Assembly: GCF_013031405.1 (NCBI RefSeq)
Contig: NZ_WPZY01000002.1
Location: forward strand, 409,491-473,490
Length of the DNA stretch: 64,000 nucleotides
Direction of reading: 5' to 3'
Origin: Ruegeria sp. HKCCD8929
GTDB lineage: Bacteria; Pseudomonadota; Alphaproteobacteria; Rhodobacterales; Rhodobacteraceae
The notes beneath the pieces are model-generated. The model did not search any database. It was not told the origin of the DNA and was given only the letters and a program-made list of their open reading frames with translations. The position numbers and the translations under genes are program-made. Shown here in pieces: positions 35,732 to 45,989 of this stretch; position 1 is the stretch's first letter, and each line of letters begins with the position of its first letter.

Positions 35732-35803
35732 CCTTGCTTGCATTCCGGCCTGCTGTCTGTACAGGGTGGTTCCCGCAGCAGGTGGCGAGGATGGAGTGCG
35801 CGG

Positions 35804-37198
35804 ATGATCCCGGTCAAAGGGTTTGCAGGGCAGAAGGTTGCGGTTCTGGGGCTTGGCCGGTCGGGTCTGGCCTCGGCACGGGCGCTGCGGGCCGGTGGCG
35901 CCGAGCCGGTGTGCTGGGATGACAACCGGGAGGCGCGCGAGGCGGCGGAGGCGGAGGGTTTTGCCTGCACCGATCTGCGGCGGCAAGGGGCGTTCGAGGG
36001 TGTCTCTGCGCTCATCGTCTCGCCGGGCATTCCGCATCTCTACCCCGAACCGAACCCGGTCGTGGCCGCCGCGCAAGAGGCCGGCGTGCCGGTAGACAAC
36101 GATATTGGGCTGTTCTTTCGCAGCTTTGCCGGGGCGGAGTGGAACCGCCTCGATACCCCGCCGCGCGTGGTTGCGGTGACCGGATCGAATGGCAAATCCA
36201 CCACCGCCGCGCTGATCGATCACATCCTGACCGAGGCGGGGCGCCCGTCGCAGCTGGCGGGCAATATCGGGCGCGGGGTGCTGGATATCGAGCCCGGTGG
36301 CGATGGCTCGGTCGTGGTGCTGGAACTCAGCAGCTATCAGACAGATCTGGCGCGGGCGCTGACGCCGGATGTGGCGGTGTTCACCAATCTCTCGCCCGAT
36401 CACTTGGACCGGCATGGCGGCATGGGCGGGTATTTCGCGGCCAAGCGGCGCCTCTTTGCCGAAGGCGGGCCGGACCGGGCGGTGATCGGTGTGGACGAGG
36501 CCGAGGGCGTGTTTCTGGCCGGGCAGATGTCCGAGGGCCCTGCCGATGACCGGGTGATCCGGGTGTCGGTGGCACGCAAGCTGACCGGGCCCGGCTGGCA
36601 GGTCTTTGCCCGCAAGGGGTATCTGGCCGAGTATCGCAAGGGACGGCAGGCGGCCTCGATCGATCTGCGCCAGATCAAGGGGTTGCCGGGCAGTCACAAC
36701 CACCAGAACGCCTGTTCGGCCTATGCGGCCTGCCGCGCGCTGGGGCTGGCGCCGAAGGTGATCGAGTCGGCGCTGCACTCCTATCCCGGTCTGCCGCATC
36801 GCAGCCAGATCATCGCCGAGGCGGGCGGGGTTACTTACGTGAACGACTCCAAGGCCACCAATGTGGATGCTGCGGTCAAGGCGCTGAGCGCGTTCAAGCG
36901 CATTCGCTGGATCTGTGGCGGTTTGGAGAAGGAAGGTGGGCTGTCTGCGTTGAACGGGGCGGCCGGGGAGGTGGTCAAGGCCTATGTGATCGGGCGCGAG
37001 GCAGCCGGGTTTGCGATGCAGTTGCAGGCCGAGGCCGAAGTGTGCACTACCATGGCGGCGGCGGTCGAGAGGGCCATGGCCGACGCGCAGGAGGGGGAGA
37101 CGGTTCTGCTGGCGCCTGCGGCGGCGAGTTTCGATCAGTATGACAATTTCGAACAGCGCGGTGAGGATTTCGTGGCCGAGGTGCGGCGGCGGCTGTAG
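35804..37198 (+). CDS. murD: UDP-MurNAc-L-alanine:D-glutamate ligase
   Basis: 464 residues from ATG 35804 (GGAG eight bases ahead). N-terminal UDP-binding Rossmann part [29 protein letters not shown] loop VTGSNGKST at 125-133, [53 protein letters not shown], then [17 protein letters not shown] and [22 protein letters not shown]. It adds D-Glu to UDP-MurNAc-L-Ala. It follows the TPR gene by 72 bases and is followed by an intergenic repeat and an opposite-strand gene. Confidence 0.97.
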   Translation: MIPVKGFAGQKVAVLGLGRSGLASARALRAGGAEPVCWDDNREAREAAEAEGFACTDLRRQGAFEGVSALIVSPGIPHLYPEPNPVVAAAQEAGVPVDNDIGLFFRSFAGAEWNRLDTPPRVVAVTGSNGKSTTAALIDHILTEAGRPSQLAGNIGRGVLDIEPGGDGSVVVLELSSYQTDLARALTPDVAVFTNLSPDHLDRHGGMGGYFAAKRRLFAEGGPDRAVIGVDEAEGVFLAGQMSEGPADDRVIRVSVARKLTGPGWQVFARKGYLAEYRKGRQAASIDLRQIKGLPGSHNHQNACSAYAACRALGLAPKVIESALHSYPGLPHRSQIIAEAGGVTYVNDSKATNVDAAVKALSAFKRIRWICGGLEKEGGLSALNGAAGEVVKAYVIGREAAGFAMQLQAEAEVCTTMAAAVERAMADAQEGETVLLAPAAASFDQYDNFEQRGEDFVAEVRRRL

Positions 37199-37262
37199 CT
37201 GGGGGCTCTGCCCCCGCCGCGCGGGGCGCGGCTCCCCCGGAGTATTTGGGAAAAGATGAAGG
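37199..37262. repeat. Rhodobacterales-type intergenic repeat after murD
   Basis: Contains a perfect hairpin (GGGGGC/GCCCCC around TCT, 37201-37215), a GC-rich core and the tail CCCCGGAGTATTTGGG-AAAAGATGAAG. Sequences with this CCGGAGTATTTGG...AAGATGAAG pattern are scattered between genes in roseobacter genomes. Lies between convergent murD and the flavoprotein gene. Confidence 0.6.
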
Positions 37263-37264
37263 GG

Positions 37265-38455
37265 TCAGGGTGCGGGCGTGCGGGCGGCGATGGCGGTTCC
37301 AGCAGCGTAACCCGAGGACCAGGCCCATTGGAAATTGTAGCCGCCGAGCCAACCGGTGACGTCCACCGCCTCGCCGATGATGTAGAGACCGGGGACGGAT
37401 TTGGCCTCCATGGTTTTTGAGGACAATGCATCCGTGTCGATGCCGCCCAGCGTGACCTCGGCGGTGCGGTAGCCCTCGGTGCCCGACGGGGTGAGGCGCC
37501 AGTTGGCCAAGGCGGTGCAGAGGGTTTCGAGCTTTGCGTCTGGCTGGTCGGCCAGGTTGCCGTCGAGCGGCAGGTCGGATTTCAGCGCCTCGACCAGCCT
37601 TGCGGGTAGGTGACGGGCCAGTTCGGTGCTGAGCGCCTTGCGGCCGGAGTTCTGGCGTTGATCGCGCAGCGTGTCGAGCAGCGGCAGATCGGGGATCAGG
37701 TTCACGGTGATCTCCTCGCCCTCGCGCCAGTAGGAGGAGAGTTGCAGCACCGATGGGCCGGAAAGGCCGCGATGGGTGAAGAGCAGCGCTTCGTCGAAGG
37801 AGGTGCGTGCGTTCGAGAGCCGGGCGGGGATGGACACGCCGGAGAGCGGTTTGAAGCGGCCATCGCTGAAGGTGAAGGGGACCAGCGCGGGGCGGGTTTC
37901 GGTGATCGGCAGGGCGAACTGGCGTGCGATGTCGTAGGCCAGCCCGGTGGCGCCCATCTTGGGGATCGACTTGCCGCCCGTGGCCAGCACCAGGGCGCGG
38001 CAGGTGAGCGCCTGGCGCTGGCCTTCGCGCTCGACCTCCAGAGCGAAGCCGCTTTCGGTCTTGTGAAGGTCTTTCAGCGCGGTGTGCAGCCACAGCTCGG
38101 CCCCTGTGCGCTCCAACTCGGCCACCAGCATCGCCACGACCTGTTTCGAGGAGCCGTCGCAGAACAGTTGCCCCAGCGTCTTTTCGTGCCAGGCGATGTC
38201 GTGGCGGTTCACCAGGTCGATGAAATCCCATTGCGTGTAGCGCGCCAGTGCCGATTTGCAGAAATGCGGGTTCTGCGACAGGAAATTGGCGGGCTCGGCA
38301 AACATGTTGGTGAAATTGCAGCGCCCGCCGCCGGAAATGCGGATCTTTTCCCCGGGCGCACGGGCGTGATCGATCACCAGAGTGCGGCCGCCGCAATGGG
38401 CGGCGCACATCATGCCGGCGGCGCCTGCACCCAGGATGATCGTGTCGAACCTCAT
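37265..38455 (-). CDS. BaiN/HI0933-family FAD-dependent flavoprotein
   Basis: 396 residues. N-terminal FAD-binding GxGxxG motif in IILGAGAAGMMCA and the family hallmark ISGGGRCNFTN soon after, then FCDGSSKQVVAMLVAEL, LVLATGGKSIPKMGATGLAYDIA, and a C-terminal VPGLYIIGEAVDVTGWLGGYNFQWAWSSGYAAG. The family (HI0933, includes bile-acid BaiN) contains flavoproteins of mostly unknown role. It lies inside the dcw cluster between murD and ftsW, on the opposite strand, so it breaks the operon and forces a new promoter for ftsW. Confidence 0.93.
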   Translation of the reverse strand: MRFDTIILGAGAAGMMCAAHCGGRTLVIDHARAPGEKIRISGGGRCNFTNMFAEPANFLSQNPHFCKSALARYTQWDFIDLVNRHDIAWHEKTLGQLFCDGSSKQVVAMLVAELERTGAELWLHTALKDLHKTESGFALEVEREGQRQALTCRALVLATGGKSIPKMGATGLAYDIARQFALPITETRPALVPFTFSDGRFKPLSGVSIPARLSNARTSFDEALLFTHRGLSGPSVLQLSSYWREGEEITVNLIPDLPLLDTLRDQRQNSGRKALSTELARHLPARLVEALKSDLPLDGNLADQPDAKLETLCTALANWRLTPSGTEGYRTAEVTLGGIDTDALSSKTMEAKSVPGLYIIGEAVDVTGWLGGYNFQWAWSSGYAAGTAIAARTPAP

Positions 38456-38585
38456 GCCCCGCCCTTGGCGCGGTTTGACGCCAATGACAAGAGGAAGAGG
38501 CTGGTCTGACAGCGAATTTGCCTGTAGACTCTGGCTCAGATCCCGAAAACGGGACGTTTACGAGGCAGATAGTGGCGGTAATCTC

Positions 38586-39749
38586 ATGACTGAGATGGTG
38601 TATGGCGCGGTCCCGGACCAGCGCGGCGAACCAATCCTTCCGAAATGGTGGCGGACGCTGGACAAATGGTCGATGTCCTGCGTGATGCTGCTGTTCGTCG
38701 TGGGGCTGCTGCTGGGGCTTGCCTCGTCTCCGCCGCTGGCGGCGCGCAACGGGTTCGATCCGTTTCACTATGTCGAGCGGCAGGCCTTTTTCGGCGTCAT
38801 GGCGCTGGTGGCGATGCTGCTGACCTCGATGATGTCGCCGACGCTGGTGCGGCGGCTGGCGGTGCTGGGTTTTCTGGGCGCCTTCGTGGCGCTGGCGCTG
38901 CTGCCGGTCTTTGGCACCGATTTCGGCAAAGGCGCGGTGCGGTGGTACAGCTTGGGCTTTGCTTCGGTCCAGCCGTCGGAGTTTCTCAAGCCCGGTTTCG
39001 TGGTGGTCGCTGCCTGGCTCTTTGCCGCCAGTCAGGAGATCAACGGGCCGCCCGGGCGGCTCTGGTCCTTTCTGCTGTGCATGGCGATCGTGGCGATGCT
39101 GGTGATGCAGCCGGATTTCGGGCAGGCCTGTCTGATGCTGTTCGGCTGGGGCGTGATGTATTTCGTGGCCGGAGCGCCGATGCTGCTGCTGGTGGGCATG
39201 GCGGCTGTCGTGGTGCTGGGCGGTATGCTGGCCTATTCGAACTCGGAGCATTTCGCGCGCCGGATCGACGGGTTCCTGAACCCGGATGTGGACCCGACCA
39301 CCCAGCTTGGCTATGCCACCAATGCGATCCGCGAGGGCGGGCTGTTCGGCGTGGGTGTCGGCGAGGGGCAGGTGAAATGGTCGTTGCCCGACGCACATAC
39401 CGACTTCATCATCGCGGTCGCGGCCGAAGAGTACGGCCTGATCCTGGTGCTGATCATCATCGCGCTCTATGCGCTTGTGGTGGTGCGCTCGCTGTTGCGG
39501 CTGATGCGCGAGCGGGACATGTTCATCCGCCTCGCGGGTACAGGGCTGGCCTGCATGTTCGGGGTGCAGGCGATGATCAACATGGGCGTGGCCGTTCGGT
39601 TGTTGCCCGCCAAGGGCATGACGCTGCCTTTCGTCAGTTACGGCGGTTCGTCCCTGATTGCGGGCGGGATCGCGGTCGGTATGCTGCTGGCCTTTACGCG
39701 GACGCGGCCGCAAGGCGAGTTGGGTGACATTCTTCGCGGACGGGGATGA
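38586..39749 (+). CDS. ftsW: Peptidoglycan glycosyltransferase FtsW
   Basis: 387 residues from ATG 38586, giving [20 protein letters not shown] before the first membrane segment; upstream in-frame starts run into the divergent gene. A SEDS-family polymerase with about ten hydrophobic segments, the [21 protein letters not shown] and [12 protein letters not shown] region, [10 protein letters not shown] with the conserved Asp, [39 protein letters not shown] and [10 protein letters not shown]. It polymerises lipid II at the septum with FtsI. The stop overlaps the murG start. Confidence 0.97.
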   Translation: MTEMVYGAVPDQRGEPILPKWWRTLDKWSMSCVMLLFVVGLLLGLASSPPLAARNGFDPFHYVERQAFFGVMALVAMLLTSMMSPTLVRRLAVLGFLGAFVALALLPVFGTDFGKGAVRWYSLGFASVQPSEFLKPGFVVVAAWLFAASQEINGPPGRLWSFLLCMAIVAMLVMQPDFGQACLMLFGWGVMYFVAGAPMLLLVGMAAVVVLGGMLAYSNSEHFARRIDGFLNPDVDPTTQLGYATNAIREGGLFGVGVGEGQVKWSLPDAHTDFIIAVAAEEYGLILVLIIIALYALVVVRSLLRLMRERDMFIRLAGTGLACMFGVQAMINMGVAVRLLPAKGMTLPFVSYGGSSLIAGGIAVGMLLAFTRTRPQGELGDILRGRG

Positions 39750-40846
39750 TGGCGCAACCTTACATATTGATTGCAGCGGGCGGGACCGGTGGCCACATGT
39801 TTCCGGCGCAGGCGCTGGCCGAGGCGATGCTGCATCGTGGCTGGCGCGTGCGCCTGTCCACCGATGCGCGTGGGGCGCGGTACACCGGCGGTTTTCCCCA
39901 TACGACCGAGATTGTCGAGGCATCATCCGCCACCTTCGCGCGCGGCGGGCCGGTGGCCAAGGCGATGGTGGCGCCGAGGATCGCGGGCGGCGTGACCAGC
40001 ATGGCCTTGCAGATGCTGCGCAACAGGCCGGACGTTGTCGTGGGCTTTGGCGGGTATCCGTCGATCCCGGCATTGGGCGCAGCGACGATGCTGGGCGTGC
40101 CGCGGATGATCCACGAACAGAACGGCATTCTGGGACGGGTGAACCAGATCTTTGCCACCCGGGTCGCGCATGTGGCCTGTGGCGCCTGGCCCACCGATCT
40201 GCCAGAGGGCGCCGATGGCGTTCATGTGGGCAACCCGGTGCGTGCCGCCGTGCTGGACCGGGCGGCGGCGGGCTATATCCCGCCGGGCGAGTATCCGATG
40301 TCGATCCTGGTGATGGGCGGCTCGCAGGGTGCGCGCATCCTCAGCGACAAGGTGCCGGGTGCGGTTGCCTCGCTGCCCGAGGACCTGCGCCAATATGTGC
40401 GCGTTGCTCATCAGGCCCGGAATGAGGATGGCGAGCGGGTCGCGGCCTATTACGCCGAACACGGCATCAAGGCCGAGGTGAAACCTTTCTTCCAGGATGT
40501 GCCGCGCCGCATGTCCGAGGCGCAGCTGGTGATCAGCCGCTCAGGCGCCTCCAGCGTGGCGGATATCTCGGTGATCGGGCGCCCCTCGATCCTCGTGCCC
40601 TTCGCCGCCGCCGCCGGAGATCACCAGACCGCCAATGCGCGGGGGCTGGTTCAGGCGGGTGCTGCTATCCTGATCCCGGAAAGTGCCCTTGACGTTTCCG
40701 CGCTGGCAGAGCAAATCGCATTGGTTCTGACCAACCCGCAAGCCGCCCAGAAAATGGCCAGCGCCGCCCTGTCGGTCGGGGCCCCGGACGCAACCGAGCG
40801 TCTGGTCGCCCTTGTTGAAGGTCTGGCGCAGAAGGAGACCGCATGA
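39746..40846 (+). CDS. murG: Lipid II synthase (UDP-GlcNAc transferase)
   Basis: 366 residues. Membrane-associated GT-B glycosyltransferase: [67 protein letters not shown], then [39 protein letters not shown]. It adds GlcNAc to lipid I to give lipid II on the inner face of the membrane. It overlaps ftsW (ATGATG) and murC (ATGA). Confidence 0.97.
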   Translation: MMAQPYILIAAGGTGGHMFPAQALAEAMLHRGWRVRLSTDARGARYTGGFPHTTEIVEASSATFARGGPVAKAMVAPRIAGGVTSMALQMLRNRPDVVVGFGGYPSIPALGAATMLGVPRMIHEQNGILGRVNQIFATRVAHVACGAWPTDLPEGADGVHVGNPVRAAVLDRAAAGYIPPGEYPMSILVMGGSQGARILSDKVPGAVASLPEDLRQYVRVAHQARNEDGERVAAYYAEHGIKAEVKPFFQDVPRRMSEAQLVISRSGASSVADISVIGRPSILVPFAAAAGDHQTANARGLVQAGAAILIPESALDVSALAEQIALVLTNPQAAQKMASAALSVGAPDATERLVALVEGLAQKETA

Positions 40847-42249
40847 CCCCTGCCACCAAACTCCCCACCGATATCGGGCCCATCCATTTCGTCGGGATCG
40901 GCGGCATCGGCATGTCGGGCATCGCCGAAGTGCTGCTGAACCTGGGCTACCGGGTGCAGGGCTCGGACCTGAAGGCCACCAAGATCACCGAGCGGCTGGC
41001 GCGGCTGGGGGCGGAAATCTTCGTCGGCCAGAGCGCGGAGAACCTGGAAGGGGCTTCGGTCGTTGTCGTCTCGACCGCGATCAAGCCGGGCAACCCGGAG
41101 CTGGACGGTGCCCGGACGCGCGGCCTGCCGGTGGTGCGGCGCGCGGATATGCTGGCGGAACTCATGCGGCTCAAGTCCAACGTTGCCATCGCCGGAACCC
41201 ACGGCAAGACCACCACGACCACGATGATGGCCGAATTGATGGTGGCCGGCGAGTTCGACCCCACCGTGATCAATGGCGGCATCATCCACGCCTATGGCAG
41301 CAACGCCCGTATGGGGCAGGGCGAGTGGATGGTGGTCGAGGCAGATGAGTCCGACGGCTCGTTCAACCGCCTGCCCGCCACCATCGCCATCGTCACCAAT
41401 ATCGACCCCGAGCATATGGAGCATTGGGGCGATTTCGACCGGCTGCGCGATGGGTTCTACGAGTTCGTGTCGAACATCCCGTTCTATGGCCTCGCCGTCT
41501 GCTGCACCGACCATGCCGAGGTGCAGGCGCTGGTGGGCCGGATCACCGACCGCCGCGTGCGCACCTATGGGTTCAACGCGCAGGCGGATGTGCGGGCCGT
41601 GAACCTGACCTACAAGGGCGGCGTGGCGCATTTTGACATTCATCTGCAGCACGAGGATATGGTGATCGAGGGCTGCAGCCTGCCGATGCCGGGCGACCAC
41701 AACGTCTCGAACGCCTTGTCCGCCGTGGCCGTGGCCCGTCATCTGGGCATGAAGGCGGCGGAAATCCGCGAGGCGCTGGCCAATTTCGGCGGCGTCAACC
41801 GGCGCTTTACCAAGGTGGGCGAGGTCGATGGCGTCACCATCATCGACGATTACGGCCACCACCCGGTGGAGATCGCTGCCGTGCTGAAGGCCGCGCGCCA
41901 ATCCTGCGAGGGCCGCGTGATCGCCGTGCATCAGCCGCACCGCTACTCGCGCCTGTCGAACCTGTTCGAGGATTTCTGCACCTGTTTCAACGATGCCGAC
42001 GTGGTGGCCATCGCCGAGGTTTTTGGCGCCGGTGAAGACCCGATCGAGGGCGCCAGCCGCGACGATCTGGTGGCGGGCATGATCCGCCACGGTCACCGTC
42101 ACGCCCGTGCCCTGCTGAACGAGGACGATCTGGAACGGCTGGTGCGCGAGCAGACCCGGCCGGGCGACATGGTGGTCTGTCTGGGTGCGGGGACCATCAG
42201 CGGCTGGGCCAACGCCCTGCCGGACCGACTGAGAAAACTGGCGGGCTAG
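40843..42249 (+). CDS. murC: UDP-N-acetylmuramate:L-alanine ligase
   Basis: 468 residues. [29 protein letters not shown], the ATP loop [10 protein letters not shown] (about 117-126), [54 protein letters not shown] and [35 protein letters not shown]. It attaches L-Ala to UDP-MurNAc, the first ligase step; its product feeds MurD. Starts within the murG stop. Confidence 0.97.
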   Translation: MTPATKLPTDIGPIHFVGIGGIGMSGIAEVLLNLGYRVQGSDLKATKITERLARLGAEIFVGQSAENLEGASVVVVSTAIKPGNPELDGARTRGLPVVRRADMLAELMRLKSNVAIAGTHGKTTTTTMMAELMVAGEFDPTVINGGIIHAYGSNARMGQGEWMVVEADESDGSFNRLPATIAIVTNIDPEHMEHWGDFDRLRDGFYEFVSNIPFYGLAVCCTDHAEVQALVGRITDRRVRTYGFNAQADVRAVNLTYKGGVAHFDIHLQHEDMVIEGCSLPMPGDHNVSNALSAVAVARHLGMKAAEIREALANFGGVNRRFTKVGEVDGVTIIDDYGHHPVEIAAVLKAARQSCEGRVIAVHQPHRYSRLSNLFEDFCTCFNDADVVAIAEVFGAGEDPIEGASRDDLVAGMIRHGHRHARALLNEDDLERLVREQTRPGDMVVCLGAGTISGWANALPDRLRKLAG

Positions 42250-42253
42250 GGCC

Positions 42254-42511
42254 GTGCCGCTCTCGGTCATACTGGCCTGTGCCTGGGTGCTGGCGGCGAC
42301 CATCGTGGCGCTGTTGCCGATGCGGATGCAGTTTCCGCCCGGCATCGCATTGCTGATCGCGGCCCCGGTCGTGATCGTATGGCTGGGAGTGGATTACGGC
42401 TGGTTCCTGTCGCTGGCGGCGACGGCGGCTTTTGTTTCAATGTACCGCAACCCCTTGCGTTATTACTGGCGCAAGTGGTTCGGTTCCGACGAGGAAGAGG
42501 GGCGGGAATGA
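42254..42511 (+). CDS. DUF2484-family small membrane protein, copy 1
   Basis: 85 residues, GTG start four bases after the murC stop. Three hydrophobic segments (VILACAWVLAATIVALLP, ALLIAAPVVIVWLGV, FLSLAATAAFVSMY), then FYRNPLRYYWRKWFG-like MYRNPLRYYWRKWFG. The first segment matches its neighbour (LILACVWAVIANVLAMTP), indicating paralogy within DUF2484. The family is found in this part of the dcw cluster in Rhodobacteraceae; function unknown, but position hints at envelope or division. Overlaps the next gene. Confidence 0.8.
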   Translation: MPLSVILACAWVLAATIVALLPMRMQFPPGIALLIAAPVVIVWLGVDYGWFLSLAATAAFVSMYRNPLRYYWRKWFGSDEEEGRE

Positions 42512-42750
42512 ACACCTCGCTGATCCTGGCCTGTGTGTGGGCCGTGATTGCAAATGTGCTGGCGATGACACCGAGCCGGGACAACCATTGGACCCGTGCC
42601 TATGCGCTGATCGCAGTGGGCATCCCGCTGGTGGGCTATGTCACTTATGAGAACGGCCCGTGGATCGGCCTGCTGGTGCTGGCCGCAGGCATGTCGGTGC
42701 TGCGCTGGCCGGTGATCTATCTGACGCGCTGGCTGCGGCGGATCAGGTGA
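42508..42750 (+). CDS. DUF2484-family small membrane protein, copy 2
   Basis: 80 residues from ATG 42508, overlapping copy 1 (ATGA). MNTSLILACVWAVIANVLAM, then PSRDNHWTRAYALIAVGIPLVGYVTYENGPWIGLLVLAAGMSVLRWPV and a basic end (LTRWLRRIR). Three membrane segments. Same family as the preceding gene; the pair arose by tandem duplication and likely acts together. Function unknown. Confidence 0.82.
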   Translation: MNTSLILACVWAVIANVLAMTPSRDNHWTRAYALIAVGIPLVGYVTYENGPWIGLLVLAAGMSVLRWPVIYLTRWLRRIR

Positions 42751-42762
42751 CGGAGCGGCCAA

Positions 42763-43050
42763 ATGGATATCTGGGTGGTCCTGATCTATGTGGCGATTGC
42801 GCTGGGTATCTTGGGTTGGGGTTTGGGCTTTGCTTATTTGGCGCGATATGGGAAGCGCCGTCTTGCCTATTCTGCTACAGCACTGTGGTTTGTTCTGCTG
42901 GTTCTGGCTGTCTACGGTTATTCGGTTGAAACTTACGACATTGCCAAATTCGCGGCCTTGTTTATTGCGGCTGTGCATTTGGTGTATGGCCTGAGTGCAG
43001 CAATAGGATGGGGACTAGGGAAAAAGTGGCGCAAGAAAGCGTTGAGTTGA
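42763..43050 (+). CDS. Small three-segment membrane protein
   Basis: 95 residues: [20 protein letters not shown], then [56 protein letters not shown] and a basic end KKWRKKALS. No family recognised. Base use is less GC-rich than neighbours in places (many A/T third positions), which may mark a younger or weakly selected gene. Overlaps the murB start by about 25-43 bases, so expression is linked to murB. Confidence 0.65.
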   Translation: MDIWVVLIYVAIALGILGWGLGFAYLARYGKRRLAYSATALWFVLLVLAVYGYSVETYDIAKFAALFIAAVHLVYGLSAAIGWGLGKKWRKKALS

Positions 43051-43970
43051 GTCCGCTTCAGGTGCGGGGCAAACTAACGGAACGAAAGTCTCTTGGAGAT
43101 CTGACCTGGCTCCGCGTTGGTGGCCCGGCGGATTACCTGTTTCAACCTGCGGATTTGGAAGACCTGCAAGACTTCCTGCGGGAATTGCCGTCGGGTGTCG
43201 CCGTCTTCCCCATGGGTGTCGGCTCGAACCTTATCGTGCGCGACGGCGGATTGCGTGCCGTGGTGATCCGGCTGGGGCGGGGGTTCAACGGTACTTCTAT
43301 CAACGGCAACCGGGTCACGGCGGGTGCGGCGGCGCTGGATGCGCATGTGGCGCGGAAAGCGGCCGATGCCGGGGTTGACCTGACCTTTCTGCGCACTATC
43401 CCCGGCTCCATCGGCGGGGCGGTGCGGATGAACGCGGGGTGCTATGGCAGCTACGTGGCCGATGTGCTGGTTTCCGCCACCATCGTGACGCGCGATGGAG
43501 AGGTGCAGGAGCTGACCGCGAGCGACCTGAACTTCCGCTATCGCCAGTCCGACCTGCCCGCAGGCGCGGTGCTGGTCGAGGCGGTGATGGAGGGGCCGTC
43601 GGCGCCGGCAGACGAACTGCATGCCCGCATGGATGCGCAGCTGAAAAAGCGCGACGAAACCCAGCCCACCAAGGACCGCAGCGCCGGGTCCACCTTTCGC
43701 AACCCGGCGGGCTTTTCCTCGACCGGGCGGGCGGACGACACCCATGATCTCAAGGCGTGGAAGGTGATCGACGACGCCGGTATGCGGGGCGCCCGGCGGG
43801 GCGGTGCGCAGATGAGCGAAAAGCACCCGAATTTCCTGATCAACACCGGCGATGCAACCGCCGCCGATCTCGAAGGTCTGGGCGAGGATGTGCGAAAAAA
43901 GGTTTACGAAACAAGCGGTATCACGCTAGAGTGGGAAATCATGCGGGTCGGTGATCCGCTGAAAGAATAG
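43026..43970 (+). CDS. murB: UDP-N-acetylenolpyruvoylglucosamine reductase
   Basis: 314 residues from GTG 43026, with AGGG five bases ahead; an ATG at 43008 is also in frame. FAD-binding features: [76 protein letters not shown] with the catalytic Ser, and [23 protein letters not shown]. It reduces the enolpyruvyl ether to the lactyl ether, giving UDP-MurNAc for MurC. Length and motifs fit type II MurB. Confidence 0.95.
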   Translation: MAQESVELSPLQVRGKLTERKSLGDLTWLRVGGPADYLFQPADLEDLQDFLRELPSGVAVFPMGVGSNLIVRDGGLRAVVIRLGRGFNGTSINGNRVTAGAAALDAHVARKAADAGVDLTFLRTIPGSIGGAVRMNAGCYGSYVADVLVSATIVTRDGEVQELTASDLNFRYRQSDLPAGAVLVEAVMEGPSAPADELHARMDAQLKKRDETQPTKDRSAGSTFRNPAGFSSTGRADDTHDLKAWKVIDDAGMRGARRGGAQMSEKHPNFLINTGDATAADLEGLGEDVRKKVYETSGITLEWEIMRVGDPLKE

Positions 43971-44074
43971 CTTCCCGATCCGCTGACCAATAACAGGCAA
44001 AACCGGCGGCGGAACAGGGAAATAACAAAGCAGTACGGGCCAGCGGATAAGGCCCGGGGACATTGAGGCACACG

Positions 44075-44995
44075 GTGGGTAAGTCGAGCAGGACAACCCC
44101 CAAAGTGGCGGTATTGATGGGCGGACCTTCGGCCGAGCGCGAGGTGTCGCTGGTCAGCGGACGTGAATGCGCAACCGCCCTCAGGGGAGAAGGGTTTGAG
44201 GTGGTCGAGCTGGATGCCGGCCCGGACCTCTGTGCCCGTTTACAGGACATCAATCCGGATGTTGTTTTCAACGCGCTCCATGGTCGGTGGGGCGAGGATG
44301 GCTGCGTGCAGGGGCTGCTGGAATGGCTGGGCATTCCCTATACCCATTCCGGCGTGCTGGCCTCGGCCCTGGCGATGGACAAGCAGCGCTCGAAAGAGGT
44401 GTTCCGCGCGGCGGGTCTGCCGGTGGTCGAAAGCCTCATCGTGGCGAAAGAGGATGCGCAGGCCGATCACGTGTTGGCGCCGCCTTATGTAGTGAAACCC
44501 AACAACGAAGGCTCGTCGGTCGGCATCTATATCGTGCAGGAGGGCGCCAACGGCCCGCCAAAGCTGGCCGAAACCATGCCCGCGCAGGTGATGGTCGAGC
44601 AATATGTGCCCGGGCGCGAGCTGACCACGACCGTGGTGGGCGATCGGGCGGTGAGCGTAACCGACATCATCACCGACGGCTGGTACGATTACGACGCCAA
44701 GTACAAACCCGGCGGCTCGCGGCACGAGGTTCCGGCCAACATCCCGAAAGAGATCTTCGACCTGTGCCTCGATTATGCCCTGCGCGCGCATCAGGCGCTG
44801 GGGTGCCGGGGGGCGAGCCGCACCGACTTTCGCTGGGACGAGGCGCGCGGGGCCGAAGGGTTGATCCTGCTGGAAACCAACACCCAGCCCGGCATGACGC
44901 CAACCTCGCTGGTGCCCGAACAGGCGGGCGAGTTGGGTATGACATTCGGCCAGCTCTGCGCATGGATGGTGGATGACGCCTCATGCGACAGGTAA
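44075..44995 (+). CDS. ddl: D-alanine--D-alanine ligase
   Basis: 306 residues from GTG 44075 (GAGG six to seven bases ahead); a TTG at 44063 is an alternative. ATP-grasp enzyme: [51 protein letters not shown] with S in [41 protein letters not shown], and [21 protein letters not shown]. It makes the dipeptide used by MurF. Its last 13 bases overlap ftsQ. Confidence 0.96.
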   Translation: MGKSSRTTPKVAVLMGGPSAEREVSLVSGRECATALRGEGFEVVELDAGPDLCARLQDINPDVVFNALHGRWGEDGCVQGLLEWLGIPYTHSGVLASALAMDKQRSKEVFRAAGLPVVESLIVAKEDAQADHVLAPPYVVKPNNEGSSVGIYIVQEGANGPPKLAETMPAQVMVEQYVPGRELTTTVVGDRAVSVTDIITDGWYDYDAKYKPGGSRHEVPANIPKEIFDLCLDYALRAHQALGCRGASRTDFRWDEARGAEGLILLETNTQPGMTPTSLVPEQAGELGMTFGQLCAWMVDDASCDR

Positions 44996-45981
44996 AGCGC
45001 CGCAAACTGCCTGTTCTGTTCCGGCAAAAGCCGGTCGCAGGTCCCGATGCCGCCTTTGAGACCGGCGAGGCCGGTGCGGGCGGGGGGATGCGTCTGCATG
45101 GCGGGGAGCGGCTGAAACCGCCCAAGCGCCGGGCCGATCCGGCGCCGTCGCGGCTGAGCTACCGGTTCCAGCGCTGGATGCTGACGCCGGGTATCCGGCT
45201 GGGCCTGCGCGTGGGCGTGCCCGTTTGTCTGGTGCTGGCGCTCAGCAGCGCCTTTCTGGCCAGCGAGGCGCGGCGCGATGCGGTGAACGATTTTGTCGCC
45301 GACCTGCGCGCCTCGATCCAGGAGCGGCCGGAATTCATGGTCAACCTGATGGCCATCGATGGTGCGGGCGGCAGCCTGGCCGAGGATATCCGCGAGGTGG
45401 TGCCGCTCGATTTCCCGATCAGCTCGTTCGATCTGGATGTCGAGCAGATCCGCGACGTGATCACCGGGCTCGATCCGGTGAAATCCGCCAGCGTCCGGGT
45501 GCGGCCCGACGGCATCCTGCAGATCGATGTGGTCGAACGTCAGCCGGTCGTGGTCTGGCGCACGCGGGACGGGATCGAATTGCTGGACGAGACCGGCGCG
45601 CATGTAAAGGACCTGCCGTCGCGCAAGCTGCGCTCGGACCTGCCGCTGATCGCGGGCAGGGGGGCGGATGGCCATGTGCCCGAGGCGCTGGCGCTGATCC
45701 GCACGGCGCAAGGTTTGGGCGAGCGTCTGCGCGGGCTGGTTCGCATCGGAGAGCGCCGCTGGGACGTGGTGCTGGACCGCAAGCAGCGCATCATGCTGCC
45801 GACCGAGCGCCCGATCGAGGCGCTGGAGCGGGTGCTGGCGGTGAGCGAGGTGCAGGACCTGCTGGAGCGTGACGTGGCCGTGGTGGACATGCGGCTGGGA
45901 TCGCGCCCCACGATCAGAATGACCGAAACCGCCAGCGAGGAATGGTGGCGGACAAGAACAACAGTCGGGAATGGGCAGTAA
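44983..45981 (+). CDS. ftsQ: Cell-division protein FtsQ
   Basis: 332 residues. A long basic cytoplasmic N-terminus (residues 1-65), one membrane segment (about 74-92, [17 protein letters not shown]), a POTRA-like domain ([53 protein letters not shown]) and a beta domain ([34 protein letters not shown]). It links FtsBL and other divisome proteins in the periplasm. Its 3' end is followed by ftsA with little or no gap. Confidence 0.94.
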   Translation: MRQVKRRKLPVLFRQKPVAGPDAAFETGEAGAGGGMRLHGGERLKPPKRRADPAPSRLSYRFQRWMLTPGIRLGLRVGVPVCLVLALSSAFLASEARRDAVNDFVADLRASIQERPEFMVNLMAIDGAGGSLAEDIREVVPLDFPISSFDLDVEQIRDVITGLDPVKSASVRVRPDGILQIDVVERQPVVVWRTRDGIELLDETGAHVKDLPSRKLRSDLPLIAGRGADGHVPEALALIRTAQGLGERLRGLVRIGERRWDVVLDRKQRIMLPTERPIEALERVLAVSEVQDLLERDVAVVDMRLGSRPTIRMTETASEEWWRTRTTVGNGQ

Positions 45982-45989
45982 CAGGTATG

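Noticed and set aside
37047..40073. Open frame of about 1000 codons on the minus strand across murD end, the flavoprotein, ftsW and murG start
   Set aside because: It covers several well-supported genes and has low-complexity Arg/Pro-rich composition without domain features.
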